A stretch of 64,000 nt of DNA from Marinoscillum sp964351625 (GTDB lineage: Bacteria > Bacteroidota > Bacteroidia > Cytophagales > Cyclobacteriaceae). This document shows positions 1 to 9,738 of the stretch, piece after piece. The number at the start of each line of letters is the position of its first letter. Positions within the stretch are counted from its first letter, which is position 1. The position numbers were made by a program, and so were the translations under genes. A model generated the notes under the pieces. It had not been told where the DNA came from. It did not search any database and saw only the letters and a list, made by a program, of their open reading frames with translations. The DNA lies in assembly GCA_964351625.1 (NCBI GenBank), contig CAYGOV010000007.1, positions 1-64,000 of the forward strand, given 5' to 3'.

Positions 1-420
1 AAATCTATCTAAGTAGTATATGTTTAACCTGTCAACTTATTTTAGGACGATACACTCTTTCAAAAACCCACCCCTACCCCTCCTATGGAGGGGAATTCGA
101 TAGCTGATTCGAGTTTTCTTCGGTTAAGAAACCGAGTGCCTAGATAGGGCTTTTAAAAAGGACATTCTATTGGTCAACCTGAGATTATCTTTGAATATTG
201 TAACATTGGGTCACAATAGAATTCGCCGTATTCTACATCCTGTTTACACTGGTAAGCTTTGATTTTAGTATATAAGGAATCCTTAGCTACTAAAACGGCC
301 AAAAACCCTATCCATGAGGAACTAGAAGACATTTTTGAAGGCGGAAAATCTTTGAATACTATTTCACCGAGCACATTAAAAAGTTATGGTTAAAAGCTAT
401 TTTTAAGAATAATAGAAATC
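1..420. other. Intergenic region with no convincing gene
   Basis: No reading frame here resembles a known protein. A 66-codon minus-strand frame at 174-374 has no signal peptide or recognisable motif and I do not call it. The notable content is a palindromic C-rich/G-rich block near 66-101, annotated separately. In the frame of the following gene a TAA stop lies at 391-393 and no ATG occurs before position 421. Confidence 0.5.
66..101. repeat. Palindromic REP-like element, copy 1
   Basis: The block carries a CCCCTCC ... GGAGGGG inverted repeat (the core is CCCCTCCTATGGAGGGG) flanked on the left by CCCACCCCTA. Read on the minus strand it gives a GGAGGGG-TAGGGGTGGG pattern. The same arrangement, in the opposite orientation, recurs at 48673-48706. 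Short elements of this style are, to my knowledge, scattered through intergenic DNA of many Bacteroidota genomes. Its function is unknown. Confidence 0.55.
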
Positions 421-2775
421 GTGCCTTCTCAGCAATCCATACTTTTCGGAATATTGTTTTCTTGCCTTCTTTTAGTGGTAAGTTTTACCTCTTTTGCGCA
501 AGCGAATCAAAAAACCTTGTATGTATTGGATGAAAATGATCGACCACTTCTGGGTGCTACTGTCTCCACTGATCAAAATCAAATAGCCATTACAGACATC
601 AACGGAAAGGTGCGGTTGAGCTGCTCCTGTGATACCTTGAAAATTAACATCACATTCATAGGTTATCAGTTTCATGAAAGTGATTTGGTTATGGTGGAAC
701 CAGAAAAAACCATTCGGCTAGTTCCTTCAGAACAGATCATGCAGGAAGTGATAGTTAGTGGTTCGTCCACCAAGGAGCAGCTTAATGAGCTTTCTACTGG
801 TATGAAAACGATCAAGATGGAAAGTATTAGCCAACTCCCCTACCTACTCGGTGAGCAAGATCCAGTCAAATACATCCAGACGCTCCCAGGTGTCTCTACG
901 GGTGCAGATGGGAACAATGGCTACTATGTTCGTGGTGGTGGTATCGATCAAAACAAAATCATGCTCGATAATATAGAGCTATATAATACTAACCACCTTT
1001 TTGGATTCTTTTCGATGTTTAGCGGAGATGCGGTGGACAGGGTCGATTTTGTAAAAAGTGGTTATTCTGCTTCTGAAGGTGGACGATTGTCATCCATTCT
1101 GCATATCCATTCTCAGAATCCTAACAACAATGAATTGACTGGAAGTGCAGGTATTGGTCTGCTTGCTGCAAAACTGCACCTAGAAGCGCCCGTGATAAAA
1201 GAGCAATCTTCCATTATGATTTCAGGTCGCAAATCATACATTGATCTGATTACGCAAAATCTCGTGAAAGAAGGATCTCAGCTCCAGCGCAGGACTGATT
1301 ACAAATTCGGAGATGTTATGGTGAAATACCAGCATCAATTATCCGCGAAACATCAGCTATCCGCGACAGGCTTTATCAGTACCGATGATTATTATTTTAA
1401 AAATACAAAGGCTTATGCCAACGCATTTTATTGGAAAACGAGTAATGCGGGTATCTCTTGGAAGTGGTTGCACTCTGACCTGCTCAGCGGGGAAGTCTAC
1501 TACACATTGGGTGATTATACCCAAAGCTTTATGGCAGACATTAGTGGCTACAATGTCACTATGAGGTCCCGCATCAAAGACATGTCCATAGGAAGTAAAA
1601 ATTATGCGATATTTAATTGGCATGAAATCACTTTTGGAGTGCATAGCAACTGGCGATCCATACAGCCGAACTCTATCAATCTTTCTTCGGATGATAGATC
1701 CACTGAATTAACGGAGAGTCAAGATATTCCTTCGCTCGAAAGTGCACTATTTCTTGACGATGAAGTTTCAATAAACGATAAATGGAAACTCGGTTTTGGT
1801 CTCCGTTTAAGCACTTATCAGCAATTTGGGCCATTCCAGCGGTATAGAAGTAGAGATAATTTTATTGTGACTGACACGATTAATTATGGAAGAGGTGAAG
1901 TGGCTCAGAATTACATCAATCTCGAACCAAGATTAAGGGTAAACCATCTCATTAGCACTTTTCAGTCAATCAGGTTTTCTTATGACCGCACCTTCCAATA
2001 CATCCATTTGAGTCCATTATCCTCTGTATCCTTACCCACCGATGTTTGGGTGCCAAGCTCAGAAAAAGTTAAACCTCAAGGAGCACATCAATTCACCTTG
2101 GGGTATTTTCAGTTTGGAGGAGATGATGATTTCCAGTTTTCAGTAAATGCCTTTTACAAATTGCTGAGTAACCAAATGGAGTATGTCAATGGGTTGGCTT
2201 TTGGCTACAATCAAGGATATAATTACGATGATACCTTCATCTTTGGGAAAGGAAGATCACGTGGGTTAGAGGTGTTTTTGCAAAAAGAACAGGGTGCCAA
2301 TCAGATTCAAATAAGCTACACGCTAAGCAAGACTGAGCGCACCTTTTCCGCGATCAATGACGGCAAATACTTTAATTCAAAATATGACCGCACCCACGAT
2401 CTCAATATACTCGCCAGTCATAAAAGTGGCTCGTGGACGTTTTCTTCTGTATTCAAATTAGCAACAGGTAATGCACTCACTTTGCCAATTGCCAAGTATA
2501 TCATAGGTGGAAATGTGATCAGCGAGTACGGTGAGCGAAACACCTTCCGAATGCCGCTGTATCACCGCATAGATTTAGCAGCATCTCTGGTTCCAAGAAA
2601 ACATCCTAATAGCACATGGGTATTTTCAGTTTATAATACCTACAATAGAAACAACCCGTACTATGTATACTTTGATGTGCAAGGCAATGTAAATGAATAC
2701 CGGCTGGACATTGATCTAAAAAAAGTTGCTCTTTTTCCAATTCTTCCTTCTATATCTTATGAATTCAATTTCTAA
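421..2775 (+). CDS. TonB-dependent receptor with carboxypeptidase-regulatory-like N-terminus
   Basis: Outer-membrane TonB-dependent transporter of 784 aa; substrate unknown. A signal peptide ends near FTSFAQA (about residue 27). It is followed by a carboxypeptidase-regulatory-like beta-sandwich (about 30-105, LLGATVSTD motif), a plug domain (about 110-235, with the PGVSTGADGNNGYYVRGG segment and LDNIELYNTNHLFG) and a long beta-barrel ending in an aromatic residue (YEFNF). The start is GTG: the frame has a TAA at 391-393 and no ATG before 421. The end overlaps the next gene by 17 bp, so the two are translationally linked. Pairing with a DUF4249 lipoprotein is a recurrent Bacteroidota arrangement. 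There is no SusD partner, so this is not a standard glycan importer. Confidence 0.9.
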   Translation: MPSQQSILFGILFSCLLLVVSFTSFAQANQKTLYVLDENDRPLLGATVSTDQNQIAITDINGKVRLSCSCDTLKINITFIGYQFHESDLVMVEPEKTIRLVPSEQIMQEVIVSGSSTKEQLNELSTGMKTIKMESISQLPYLLGEQDPVKYIQTLPGVSTGADGNNGYYVRGGGIDQNKIMLDNIELYNTNHLFGFFSMFSGDAVDRVDFVKSGYSASEGGRLSSILHIHSQNPNNNELTGSAGIGLLAAKLHLEAPVIKEQSSIMISGRKSYIDLITQNLVKEGSQLQRRTDYKFGDVMVKYQHQLSAKHQLSATGFISTDDYYFKNTKAYANAFYWKTSNAGISWKWLHSDLLSGEVYYTLGDYTQSFMADISGYNVTMRSRIKDMSIGSKNYAIFNWHEITFGVHSNWRSIQPNSINLSSDDRSTELTESQDIPSLESALFLDDEVSINDKWKLGFGLRLSTYQQFGPFQRYRSRDNFIVTDTINYGRGEVAQNYINLEPRLRVNHLISTFQSIRFSYDRTFQYIHLSPLSSVSLPTDVWVPSSEKVKPQGAHQFTLGYFQFGGDDDFQFSVNAFYKLLSNQMEYVNGLAFGYNQGYNYDDTFIFGKGRSRGLEVFLQKEQGANQIQISYTLSKTERTFSAINDGKYFNSKYDRTHDLNILASHKSGSWTFSSVFKLATGNALTLPIAKYIIGGNVISEYGERNTFRMPLYHRIDLAASLVPRKHPNSTWVFSVYNTYNRNNPYYVYFDVQGNVNEYRLDIDLKKVALFPILPSISYEFNF

Positions 2776-3628
2776 AAGTTGGTCTTTTATACTAGCGATT
2801 GCGGGCTTTTTATTTGGCTGCTCTAATGAGTTTGAAGTTGATTTACCTGACTATCAACCAAAGCTAGTAATAGATGGATCAATAGAGCTTGGAGGATATC
2901 CTGTGGTATATCTCACGCTCAGCAGCAGCTATTATGATCCTGTGGATTCTGCTTCTTTGGTTGACATCATAGTACCTACGGCCAAAGTAGCCATATCTGA
3001 TGGTGAACAAGAGGAAGTACTTACCCTGTTTCGCAATACTGAGGTCTATCCCCCTTTCTTTTACCGAGCAACAAAACTGAGAGGTGAAGTTGGTAAGACC
3101 TATACTTTAGAAGTAACCAGCAAAGGAGAAGTTTATAGCGCCAGTACCATCATCCCTAAGCCGCTCGATTTGGATAGTGTATGGTTTGAGTATCTAGAGG
3201 ATTCAGACTCACTAGGTAGGTTGTGGATCGCATTTGAAGATGATCCGCTCACTACAGATTACTATAGAACTTTCACCAAAATCGAGAATAAGCAGTCACG
3301 TTTCGTACCTATCTACCAATCCGTGGTGGGGGATAGTTTCTTTGATAGAAATGATATCGAATTTTTTATACTGAAAGGTTCGGAGACATTTACGGAAGTT
3401 ACAGATGACTTGTACTTCTCGAAAGGAGACTCCATTTCTATTAAATTTTGTTCGATAGATGAGCAATCTTTCAACTTTTGGAGAACACTAGAGCGAGAGC
3501 AGTATTTGACTGGGAATCCGTTTGGCTCTGCTGGGAATCCCATATTGTCCAATATTTCCGGTACAGCACCAGCGCTTGGAGTATGGGCAGGTTATGGAGT
3601 TAGTAGAAGTTATTTCATTGTAAAATAA
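2759..3628 (+). CDS. DUF4249 family lipoprotein
   Basis: A 289-aa lipoprotein with signal peptide and lipobox ending in LFGC (about residue 21). The mature start has the family-typical EVDLPDYQPKLVIDG segment, and I assign DUF4249 from this. A longer frame from 2726 exists, but the ATG at 2759 gives a clean lipoprotein signal (MNSISKSWSF...) and a short overlap with the receptor. Members of this family usually follow a TonB receptor without SusD and are presumed surface-exposed partners; their ligand is unknown. The inference that the two proteins form a complex rests on the overlap and on this conserved pairing. Confidence 0.85.
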   Translation: MNSISKSWSFILAIAGFLFGCSNEFEVDLPDYQPKLVIDGSIELGGYPVVYLTLSSSYYDPVDSASLVDIIVPTAKVAISDGEQEEVLTLFRNTEVYPPFFYRATKLRGEVGKTYTLEVTSKGEVYSASTIIPKPLDLDSVWFEYLEDSDSLGRLWIAFEDDPLTTDYYRTFTKIENKQSRFVPIYQSVVGDSFFDRNDIEFFILKGSETFTEVTDDLYFSKGDSISIKFCSIDEQSFNFWRTLEREQYLTGNPFGSAGNPILSNISGTAPALGVWAGYGVSRSYFIVK

Positions 3629-3657
3629 AAAATGCCACACTTACAAGTGCGGCATTT
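3629..3657. terminator. Bidirectional intrinsic terminator
   Basis: An inverted repeat AATGCCACAC ... GTGCGGCATT with a six-base loop lies between the convergent DUF4249 and lipoprotein genes. On the minus strand the only imperfect pair becomes a G-U wobble and the stem is followed by TTTTTTATTTT, so it is strongest for the minus-strand gene. On the plus strand the tail is weaker. Confidence 0.8.
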
Positions 3658-3683
3658 CTATTTCTTTAGAATTGTTCTTCTGA

Positions 3684-5021
3684 TTAATCGAAATTAATAT
3701 GTTCAATTTCCTCACCTATATCATTACCAAGAGCATCAATTAAATCATTCAAAGCTCCTTCTAACTCTGAGAAACCTGATTCAAAGTAGTCTTGGATATC
3801 CACTTTGCTTCCGTCTGCGAAGACCATTCTAGCTCCAAGATCTATCCATTCATCAGTATAACCATTGTAGGTATCACTTTCTATAGAAGTATACCATTCT
3901 GCACTTGCAGCCAATGAATTAGAACTTACATAACTCACGGTTAAAGGAGCATACTTATTAAGAGCTTCTTCCATTTTATCTGCATTACCTTCCAAATCAG
4001 GTCTTGATTCACCTTCATAGTTGTAGAAACTATCTTCAAGATCACCCACCTCATTATAGAGCTTTTCCAAGTCCAGACTTGCTGTGAATTTAACGTCCAA
4101 AAGCGTAACAGAAGCCGATGCAGTTTTAACTACATCTGTAGGATCTTCTGATTCTTCTACTTGATCTATTACCTCTTCATCGAAGTTGCCATTGGCTTCA
4201 GCAGCTACTGCGATGAGTGTTTTCTCCGCATTCTTGAAAGTGAAAGAATTAGCCACTTTTACATCATTATTTGTAATTGAAATGCCCAACGTAAATGGAT
4301 TCATAAAAAGAGAAGTATTAACATTTTCAGGCTCCCCTTCACTGCTGTAGTTTATATCAAAGGAATACTCCATCTCTTTGATACCATCTATCATCAGATC
4401 CATTGTCAATTTTTTAGGCAAATCACCTACATATTCTTCAGATTCATCCAAAGGATTTCCTGCTATAGTAATCCCTTCATAATTTCTGATTGTCACGGCA
4501 GCATTGTTGGTCGTCTCATCATCAGAGGATGGGAAAGAAAATTTTACAACAGCACCACCACTAGTATAGTCCCATTCTTGGGTGCTAGCATTCCAGGCAA
4601 ACTCACCTTTGTAATCATCCCAAAGGTCTTGAAGTGTCTCAGGGTCCTCCTGAGCTACAGTTGATGCCAATCCTGCAAAGTCCGATAGACTTATCATTCT
4701 ATGAGCTACTGCGTGTAGTGATTTAGTGATACGCTCTACTTCATCAATTCCCTTGACAACTCTGCCATCGATATTTGGCTCAGACTCATCCAGTAAGAGT
4801 CCAAACGAAATCAATGTTTGAGAAGAAGCTGTTTTTTGCAATAATGACATTTCACTTACAAAGTCGACTCCTATATCTTGAAGTTTTTCTTTGTTTTGCT
4901 CAGGTGTTTGAGGAGCATTTTCATCAATTACGAGACCATCGTCCTCGGGCTCGTCAGTACCACAATTCGCCAGAGATCCAATTATCAGCACGGCTAAAAA
5001 TAAATTCAATAATTTCTTCAT
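3684..5021 (-). CDS. Hypothetical lipoprotein, 445 aa
   Basis: I do not recognise the family. The protein has a lipoprotein signal peptide (lipobox SLANC, Cys at about 20) followed by an acidic linker (TDEPEDDG) and a large, acidic, mostly beta-strand-like region containing many Asp/Glu and Asn. No enzyme motif, TM helix or sorting tail was seen. The start is an ATG directly before a basic n-region (MKKLLNLF). It is a monocistronic unit with its own terminator at 3629-3657. It is most likely anchored in a membrane facing the periplasm or cell surface; its role is unknown. Confidence 0.75.
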   Translation of the reverse strand: MKKLLNLFLAVLIIGSLANCGTDEPEDDGLVIDENAPQTPEQNKEKLQDIGVDFVSEMSLLQKTASSQTLISFGLLLDESEPNIDGRVVKGIDEVERITKSLHAVAHRMISLSDFAGLASTVAQEDPETLQDLWDDYKGEFAWNASTQEWDYTSGGAVVKFSFPSSDDETTNNAAVTIRNYEGITIAGNPLDESEEYVGDLPKKLTMDLMIDGIKEMEYSFDINYSSEGEPENVNTSLFMNPFTLGISITNNDVKVANSFTFKNAEKTLIAVAAEANGNFDEEVIDQVEESEDPTDVVKTASASVTLLDVKFTASLDLEKLYNEVGDLEDSFYNYEGESRPDLEGNADKMEEALNKYAPLTVSYVSSNSLAASAEWYTSIESDTYNGYTDEWIDLGARMVFADGSKVDIQDYFESGFSELEGALNDLIDALGNDIGEEIEHINFD

Positions 5022-5292
5022 CGTTGTTTTTGTTTAGTTGCGATTTAGAAGGCTTCAATCTTCTAAGAATAAAGGTAACGAGGGCCTCCTGATTTTTATA
5101 TACCACTTTTTAGGTATTTTCAACAGATTTATCTGTTTCTTGGAAATATCATAATAAAATTGGATTCAAATTATAACATGATAAAGTAAATCCAATACTG
5201 TATTTAGCATTGATTCATACATCCTCTCTTTTTCGGTCTAACCTGTGTTATCCAAGATTCATAAACTATTCGGATTAAGCTAACATTGCACC

Positions 5293-6528
5293 ATGACAGA
5301 ATCCATTATCTTCTACATCCTGCTAGGCTTGGTAAGCTTTGATTTCTTTCTAGAGCGTATACTGAGCTATCTCAATTCCAAATCAGCAAAAAAGCCACTT
5401 CCTAATGAATTGGCAGGCATCTACGATGAAGAAAAATACGCCAAGTCCCAAGCCTACAATGCAGAGTCGGATCAGTTTGGGGCATTTTCTGCTACACTTA
5501 GTTATGTGTTGACCTTTAGTGCCATCGCTTTTGGTTGGTTTGGCTTGCTGGACAAATGGCTGAGGGGATTCTCTCCATTTGAGCCAATCACTACCTTACT
5601 CTTCTTTGGAGTGCTTTTTATCATGTCTGATTTCATTTCTACACCATTCAGCTATTACAAAACGTTCGTAATCGAGGAAAAATACGGTTTCAATAAGATG
5701 AGCAGAAAGCTTTTTTGGATGGATAAACTCAAGGGATATCTGCTAACCATACTCATCGGCGGAATACTGCTAGCTTTGCTAATTTACCTCGTGATGGCAA
5801 TGGGAAGTGGGTTTTGGATTTACTTCTGGGTCATCATATCAGTTGTGATCCTCTTCCTCAATATGTTTTACACCTCATTGTTACTCCCACTTTTCAATAA
5901 ACTTACCCCTTTGGAGGATGGGGAATTGAAGTCATCTATCACCACCTACGCTCAAAAAGTCACTTTTCCATTGACCAATATCTTCGTCATGGATGGCTCC
6001 AAAAGATCTAGTAAAGGCAATGCCTTTTTCTCTGGTCTTGGCAAAAAGAAGAAAGTGGTGCTCTTTGACACTTTGATCGAAAATCATACGGTGGAAGAAC
6101 TTACTGCGGTATTTGCCCATGAAGTGGGTCACTTCAAGAAAAAGCATATCATTTTGGGTACTGTAATCAGCATATTATCAATAGGGCTCACCCTTTATGT
6201 ACTTTCATTGATGGTATTCAATACGGAAGTGAGCTGGGCGATGGGTGGCGACATGACTGCTCTGCATTTGAACATTCTGGCATTTGGGATACTGTACTCA
6301 CCTATTTCTATGATTATAGGCCTTTTTTCTAATGCTTTGAGTCGCAAAAATGAATTTGAAGCAGACCAATATGCAAGGGATACCTACGCTGGCCAGCCGC
6401 TCATAGATGGGTTAAAGAAACTGAGCAGCGATCAACTCTCCAATATGACGCCTCATCCTGCTTATGTATTCGTACATTATTCACATCCACCATTGCTGCA
6501 GAGGATAAGAAGTATAGCAGGTAAATAA
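5293..6528 (+). CDS. M48 family metalloprotease, Ste24/CAAX-protease-like
   Basis: An integral-membrane zinc protease of 411 aa. The zinc motif HEVGH lies at about residues 276-280 (context VFAHEVGHFKKKH), and a third ligand is expected at the Glu in NEFEADQYA near residue 353. Several hydrophobic segments surround the motif, and length and topology match Ste24-type proteases. The EEKYGFNKM segment upstream of the catalytic core is typical of this subgroup. Bacterial members probably act in membrane-protein quality control, since there is no CAAX prenylation in bacteria. The gene stands alone and converges with the following beta-barrel gene with 18 bp between the stops. Confidence 0.92.
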   Translation: MTESIIFYILLGLVSFDFFLERILSYLNSKSAKKPLPNELAGIYDEEKYAKSQAYNAESDQFGAFSATLSYVLTFSAIAFGWFGLLDKWLRGFSPFEPITTLLFFGVLFIMSDFISTPFSYYKTFVIEEKYGFNKMSRKLFWMDKLKGYLLTILIGGILLALLIYLVMAMGSGFWIYFWVIISVVILFLNMFYTSLLLPLFNKLTPLEDGELKSSITTYAQKVTFPLTNIFVMDGSKRSSKGNAFFSGLGKKKKVVLFDTLIENHTVEELTAVFAHEVGHFKKKHIILGTVISILSIGLTLYVLSLMVFNTEVSWAMGGDMTALHLNILAFGILYSPISMIIGLFSNALSRKNEFEADQYARDTYAGQPLIDGLKKLSSDQLSNMTPHPAYVFVHYSHPPLLQRIRSIAGK

Positions 6529-6546
6529 GGACAATAAGATTACTCA

Positions 6547-7281
6547 CTAATTGTAGTAGTTGAGTCGATATTGAATCTGCAATGTGATTCTATTTAGTTG
6601 CCTGGAGTTGGTCAAAAAATAGTTTTCCCACAATTCAATAGTTTGGTCAACACTCTGCGAGAGGTAGCCTAATCGAAATTGCAATGTATTCTTGCCAAGC
6701 AAGTGCTGCCAACCAATTCCCACCTGGAAATAAAGACCTCCTTCGGTTTCTTTGATCGTAGGGTTGTTTTGATTTGATCTAGCGAAACTCTTACCAATGG
6801 CAGAATAAACTAGCAAATTCTTTCTTATTTTATCGGGAACCAAATTATACTCTATGCCAATTGGATAGGTGTGGAAATCTTGAAAATTCAGAAAACCACC
6901 AGTCAGTCCCAGATTAACCAACGGGTGAAAGTGATAAAATTGACTAATCGAAAAAGAAGGAAAAGTTTGAATCACAGCGTTCGCTCCGCTGCGCCCCATG
7001 GTCACTCCGCCAGTAAAACCCGTAAACCATCCTTTGCGGTACTTCTGACCTGAAAAACCCGTAAGGTCAAAATCACTTTTGCGGTTCAAATCTATATCTG
7101 CTACAAGACCAAGTGGAACCATAACGCCCAATGAGCCCACTGCGATGGTAAGGGTATCGGTGATCTCCGTTCCTTTTAACTCGCCCCTGATCAAACTACC
7201 GTTTCGTAAAGAGACTTTATCAGCTTGTCCCTGGGTATTAAAAGCCAAAAGAGCAAGTAAAAAGAAAATGAACGTGCGCAC
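6547..7281 (-). CDS. Small outer-membrane beta-barrel-like protein
   Basis: About 244 aa. I place the start at GTG 7281, because this gives an ordinary signal peptide (MRTFIFFLLALLAFNTQGQA). The longer frame begins at TTG 7314, overlaps the upstream gene by 11 bp and adds a poor n-region. After the signal there is a short domain with SLRNGSLIRGELKGTE, reminiscent of beta-rich domains that often precede barrels. Alternating hydrophobic strands and a C-terminal tyrosine-rich strand (IQYRLNYYN) then follow, consistent with an outer-membrane barrel. It is the second gene of a two-gene unit after the LVIVD lipoprotein. Function unknown. Confidence 0.7.
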   Translation of the reverse strand: MRTFIFFLLALLAFNTQGQADKVSLRNGSLIRGELKGTEITDTLTIAVGSLGVMVPLGLVADIDLNRKSDFDLTGFSGQKYRKGWFTGFTGGVTMGRSGANAVIQTFPSFSISQFYHFHPLVNLGLTGGFLNFQDFHTYPIGIEYNLVPDKIRKNLLVYSAIGKSFARSNQNNPTIKETEGGLYFQVGIGWQHLLGKNTLQFRLGYLSQSVDQTIELWENYFLTNSRQLNRITLQIQYRLNYYN

Positions 7282-7303
7282 TAAGATTAGGCGTGAAAAC
7301 AAA

Positions 7304-8596
7304 TCAAAAATCAATTGAACTCAGATAAGTAATATCTCCTTGAAAATCATTGCAACTGTACTGATGAAGTCCGTCATCACCTATGAGCATCACCAGACAA
7401 TCTATCACAATCACATCATAGGCGTGTATGTCCCCATAGTTCTTAATCAAGTTTTTGTCTATCTGAGTCACGTCTGAGGCGTTGTAAATCTTGAGTCCAG
7501 CTTCTCCATCACATATAAACAAATGATTTCCTGATATACTAAGCCCATGAGGGTTGTACATAGGGTAGGTTTCGATAAGTTTTGGCGTAGTAGGATCTTG
7601 GATATCAATCACTTCTAGTTGATTGCTAAACCCCTGGCATTGGTTGCCGGATCGCAGGGTAACATACGCATATTTACCATCAGTGACTACAGGGTCGCAA
7701 CTTGTGGTATGGCTATAGTTTGACAATAGCTGAGGGCTGAGAGGAGATGTCACATCATAGATATACATGCCATCATTAGCCCCGATGAATAGCATATCAT
7801 CGTAAGGGAAAATGGTCTCAATTCCCCAACCAATCTGAAGTCTAGCTCCCAAGATGGGCTCTTCAGGAGAGGATACATCTAAAATGCGCATTTCGGATTG
7901 ATCTATCATGAAAAGGTGATCGTTATTGATAGTAAATCTGGCCATAGAGCCACCAACCCCAGATGATCCTGATGAAGGAACACCTCCCGATGCGTCTGAA
8001 GAAAGTACCATATCTACAGCAATACCTCCTTCGTATCTATATCCCCAATCGTAATACTGATAACCCATACCTTGTTGATCACAATCAGTAGTTATTTCAC
8101 TTTGCTCTACTACTTCTACCCAATCGGTCACAATTCCTTCTTCTTGAGTATAATAACCATAGCTATTGTAGTTGGGGAAAATATCTTCAACTCTATGAAC
8201 CTCTTTGGGATGTTGCAAATCACTTATGTCTAGGATGACCAAATCGACATAGCTATCTACAAATAAGTAACCATCCATACCTGCTAAATCAAAATTCCCA
8301 GGAATACTGATAAAGCCAATATTTTGTGGGCTAGTCGGGTCTTCATTGTTCACAATGTGAATCCCTTCATTAGGCTCATTAATGAGTAGATGATCATTGA
8401 TGTAATAGATTTTACCGGATTGATCGATAGTTCTTGGCTCCTCCATTGATACAGAACCACGCAATTCTTCTAATGAAGTGTAAACGGGTTTGAAGTATTT
8501 ATAACTGGTGGTCGACTCGCAAGTATCTGTGCAGCTCGACAGCACTGAAACAATTAACAGAGCTAATAAAGAGAGGGAAGTGAGATTTTTTTTCAT
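7304..8596 (-). CDS. LVIVD-repeat lipoprotein
   Basis: A 430-aa lipoprotein with lipobox VLSSC (Cys about 22). The body contains repeated units of the LVIVD type: LVILDISDLQHPKEV, RILDVSSPEEPILG, MYIYDVTSPLSPQLL and EVIDIQDPTTPKLIE, each with a D-(I/V)-x-x-P-x-x-P core. LVIVD repeats are predicted beta-propeller blades found on bacterial and archaeal cell surfaces, with unclear binding roles. A Ser/Gly-rich insert (SSGSSGVGGS) interrupts the series. It is followed about 20 bp later by the beta-barrel gene, suggesting an operon. The start is an ATG with basic n-region MKKN. Confidence 0.82.
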   Translation of the reverse strand: MKKNLTSLSLLALLIVSVLSSCTDTCESTTSYKYFKPVYTSLEELRGSVSMEEPRTIDQSGKIYYINDHLLINEPNEGIHIVNNEDPTSPQNIGFISIPGNFDLAGMDGYLFVDSYVDLVILDISDLQHPKEVHRVEDIFPNYNSYGYYTQEEGIVTDWVEVVEQSEITTDCDQQGMGYQYYDWGYRYEGGIAVDMVLSSDASGGVPSSGSSGVGGSMARFTINNDHLFMIDQSEMRILDVSSPEEPILGARLQIGWGIETIFPYDDMLFIGANDGMYIYDVTSPLSPQLLSNYSHTTSCDPVVTDGKYAYVTLRSGNQCQGFSNQLEVIDIQDPTTPKLIETYPMYNPHGLSISGNHLFICDGEAGLKIYNASDVTQIDKNLIKNYGDIHAYDVIVIDCLVMLIGDDGLHQYSCNDFQGDITYLSSIDF

Positions 8597-8876
8597 TTCG
8601 TTAGGGGAGTGGAAATCTGTGCTAAAGACACTCAGAGGTTAAATATAGTTGGAATATCAGTTAAGGACTAGGCCTGTCTTGTTGAGATGCAATTCATCTC
8701 AGAATCATGCACTGGAGTTTGGCATATCAAGAGTTATTATTGAAGTCTTAACTGATGAAAAGCATGACATAATGTATTTTACATTACAATAAAATGAAAA
8801 ACCCAAAGATGCTGATGTGCAATCTACAATGTCTGATAATCCTAGAAATCGAAATATCCAAGCCTTTCTGAAATAG

Positions 8877-9305
8877 ATGAGCAAAGCCACTTGGATATAC
8901 GGACTTAGCGCAGGATTACTCCTCCTCTTGCTTGAAGTGATTCACTTCAAGACCATGATTCACGACCTCAGTCTCGAAATATTTGGTGCCATCATAGCCT
9001 TAATTTTTTTGGGCGTTGGGATACTGATTTCGAAAGTCATAATTAAGAGAAAAGCGGCTCGTCAAATGCATATTGAAAACAGTAAAGCCGCTTCCCTTTC
9101 GCCAAGGGAACAAGATGTGCTCATTCTCATCGCTCAGGGCTTTTCTAATCAGGAAATAGCAGATAAAATTTTCGTATCCGTCAATACAACCAAAACCCAC
9201 ATTTCTAAGATCTATCAAAAACTCAACGTGACTCGACGCACACAAGCAGTGAGTAAAGCTCAACAATTGGGGATAATAGATACCAAAGAAGTAGGCAATT
9301 CATAA
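8877..9305 (+). CDS. LuxR-type HTH regulator with membrane-anchored N-terminus
   Basis: A 142-aa protein with two hydrophobic segments (about 5-22 and 30-52) followed by a LuxR/GerE DNA-binding domain (about 75-138). The hallmark residues are LSPREQDVLILIAQGFSNQE and SVNTTKTHISKIYQKLNV. There is no receiver or autoinducer domain, so it is a membrane-tethered regulator of unknown signal. It is the first gene of a unit with a VOC protein (67 bp later) and a DUF4199 protein (3 bp later). The order LuxR-like, VOC, DUF4199 is, as far as I know, recurrent in Bacteroidota. Confidence 0.88.
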   Translation: MSKATWIYGLSAGLLLLLLEVIHFKTMIHDLSLEIFGAIIALIFLGVGILISKVIIKRKAARQMHIENSKAASLSPREQDVLILIAQGFSNQEIADKIFVSVNTTKTHISKIYQKLNVTRRTQAVSKAQQLGIIDTKEVGNS

Positions 9306-9372
9306 AATCACCCAAAAGTATGACAGCTCTTTTCTGATTTTTCCTTTTCATTGAGTAGTAAAACACACATTT

Positions 9373-9735
9373 ATGAAAACACAAAAAGGAAGTCCAGTCA
9401 TCAGATTTGATATTGGTTGTCAGGACCATGTGGCAAGCCGCGAATTCTACACAAAAGTCTTTGGGTGGAAGTTTGCAAAAGCACCGCATAATCACTCCAT
9501 CAATACAGGTAGTGAAGTGGGTATTCCCGGATCACTCACTTCTTTGGGCCATGAGCCCCATCAATACATTATGATATACATAGAAGTAGAGAGCGTATCC
9601 GAGGCTATCAAATCTATCAAATCAAATGGCGGCAAGAATCACATTGGTCCTTTGCCAACGGGCACCGGACAGTATTTCGCATGGGTCAAAGACCCAGAAG
9701 GCAATCAATTAGGAATTGTATCAGATAAAGAATAA
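9373..9735 (+). CDS. VOC family (glyoxalase/bleomycin-resistance fold) protein
   Basis: A 120-aa single-domain VOC protein. The N-terminal half contains the DIGCQDHVASREFYTKVFGW segment of the first beta-alpha-beta-beta-beta unit. The second half ends with the typical GQYFAWVKDPEGNQLGIV strand that carries a metal-ligand position. It resembles the 'YdcB/ glyoxalase-like' enzymes whose substrates are rarely known, so I give no reaction. It lies inside the LuxR/VOC/DUF4199 unit, with only 3 bp before the next start. Confidence 0.88.
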   Translation: MKTQKGSPVIRFDIGCQDHVASREFYTKVFGWKFAKAPHNHSINTGSEVGIPGSLTSLGHEPHQYIMIYIEVESVSEAIKSIKSNGGKNHIGPLPTGTGQYFAWVKDPEGNQLGIVSDKE

Positions 9736-9738
9736 CTC

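Noticed and set aside
174..374. 66-codon minus-strand ORF in the first intergenic region
   Set aside because: No signal peptide, domain or neighbour support, serine-rich low-complexity start; most likely chance.
7282..7314. Overlap of the small barrel gene with the LVIVD gene
   Set aside because: Depends on a TTG start with a poor n-region; GTG 7281 gives a normal signal peptide and no overlap.
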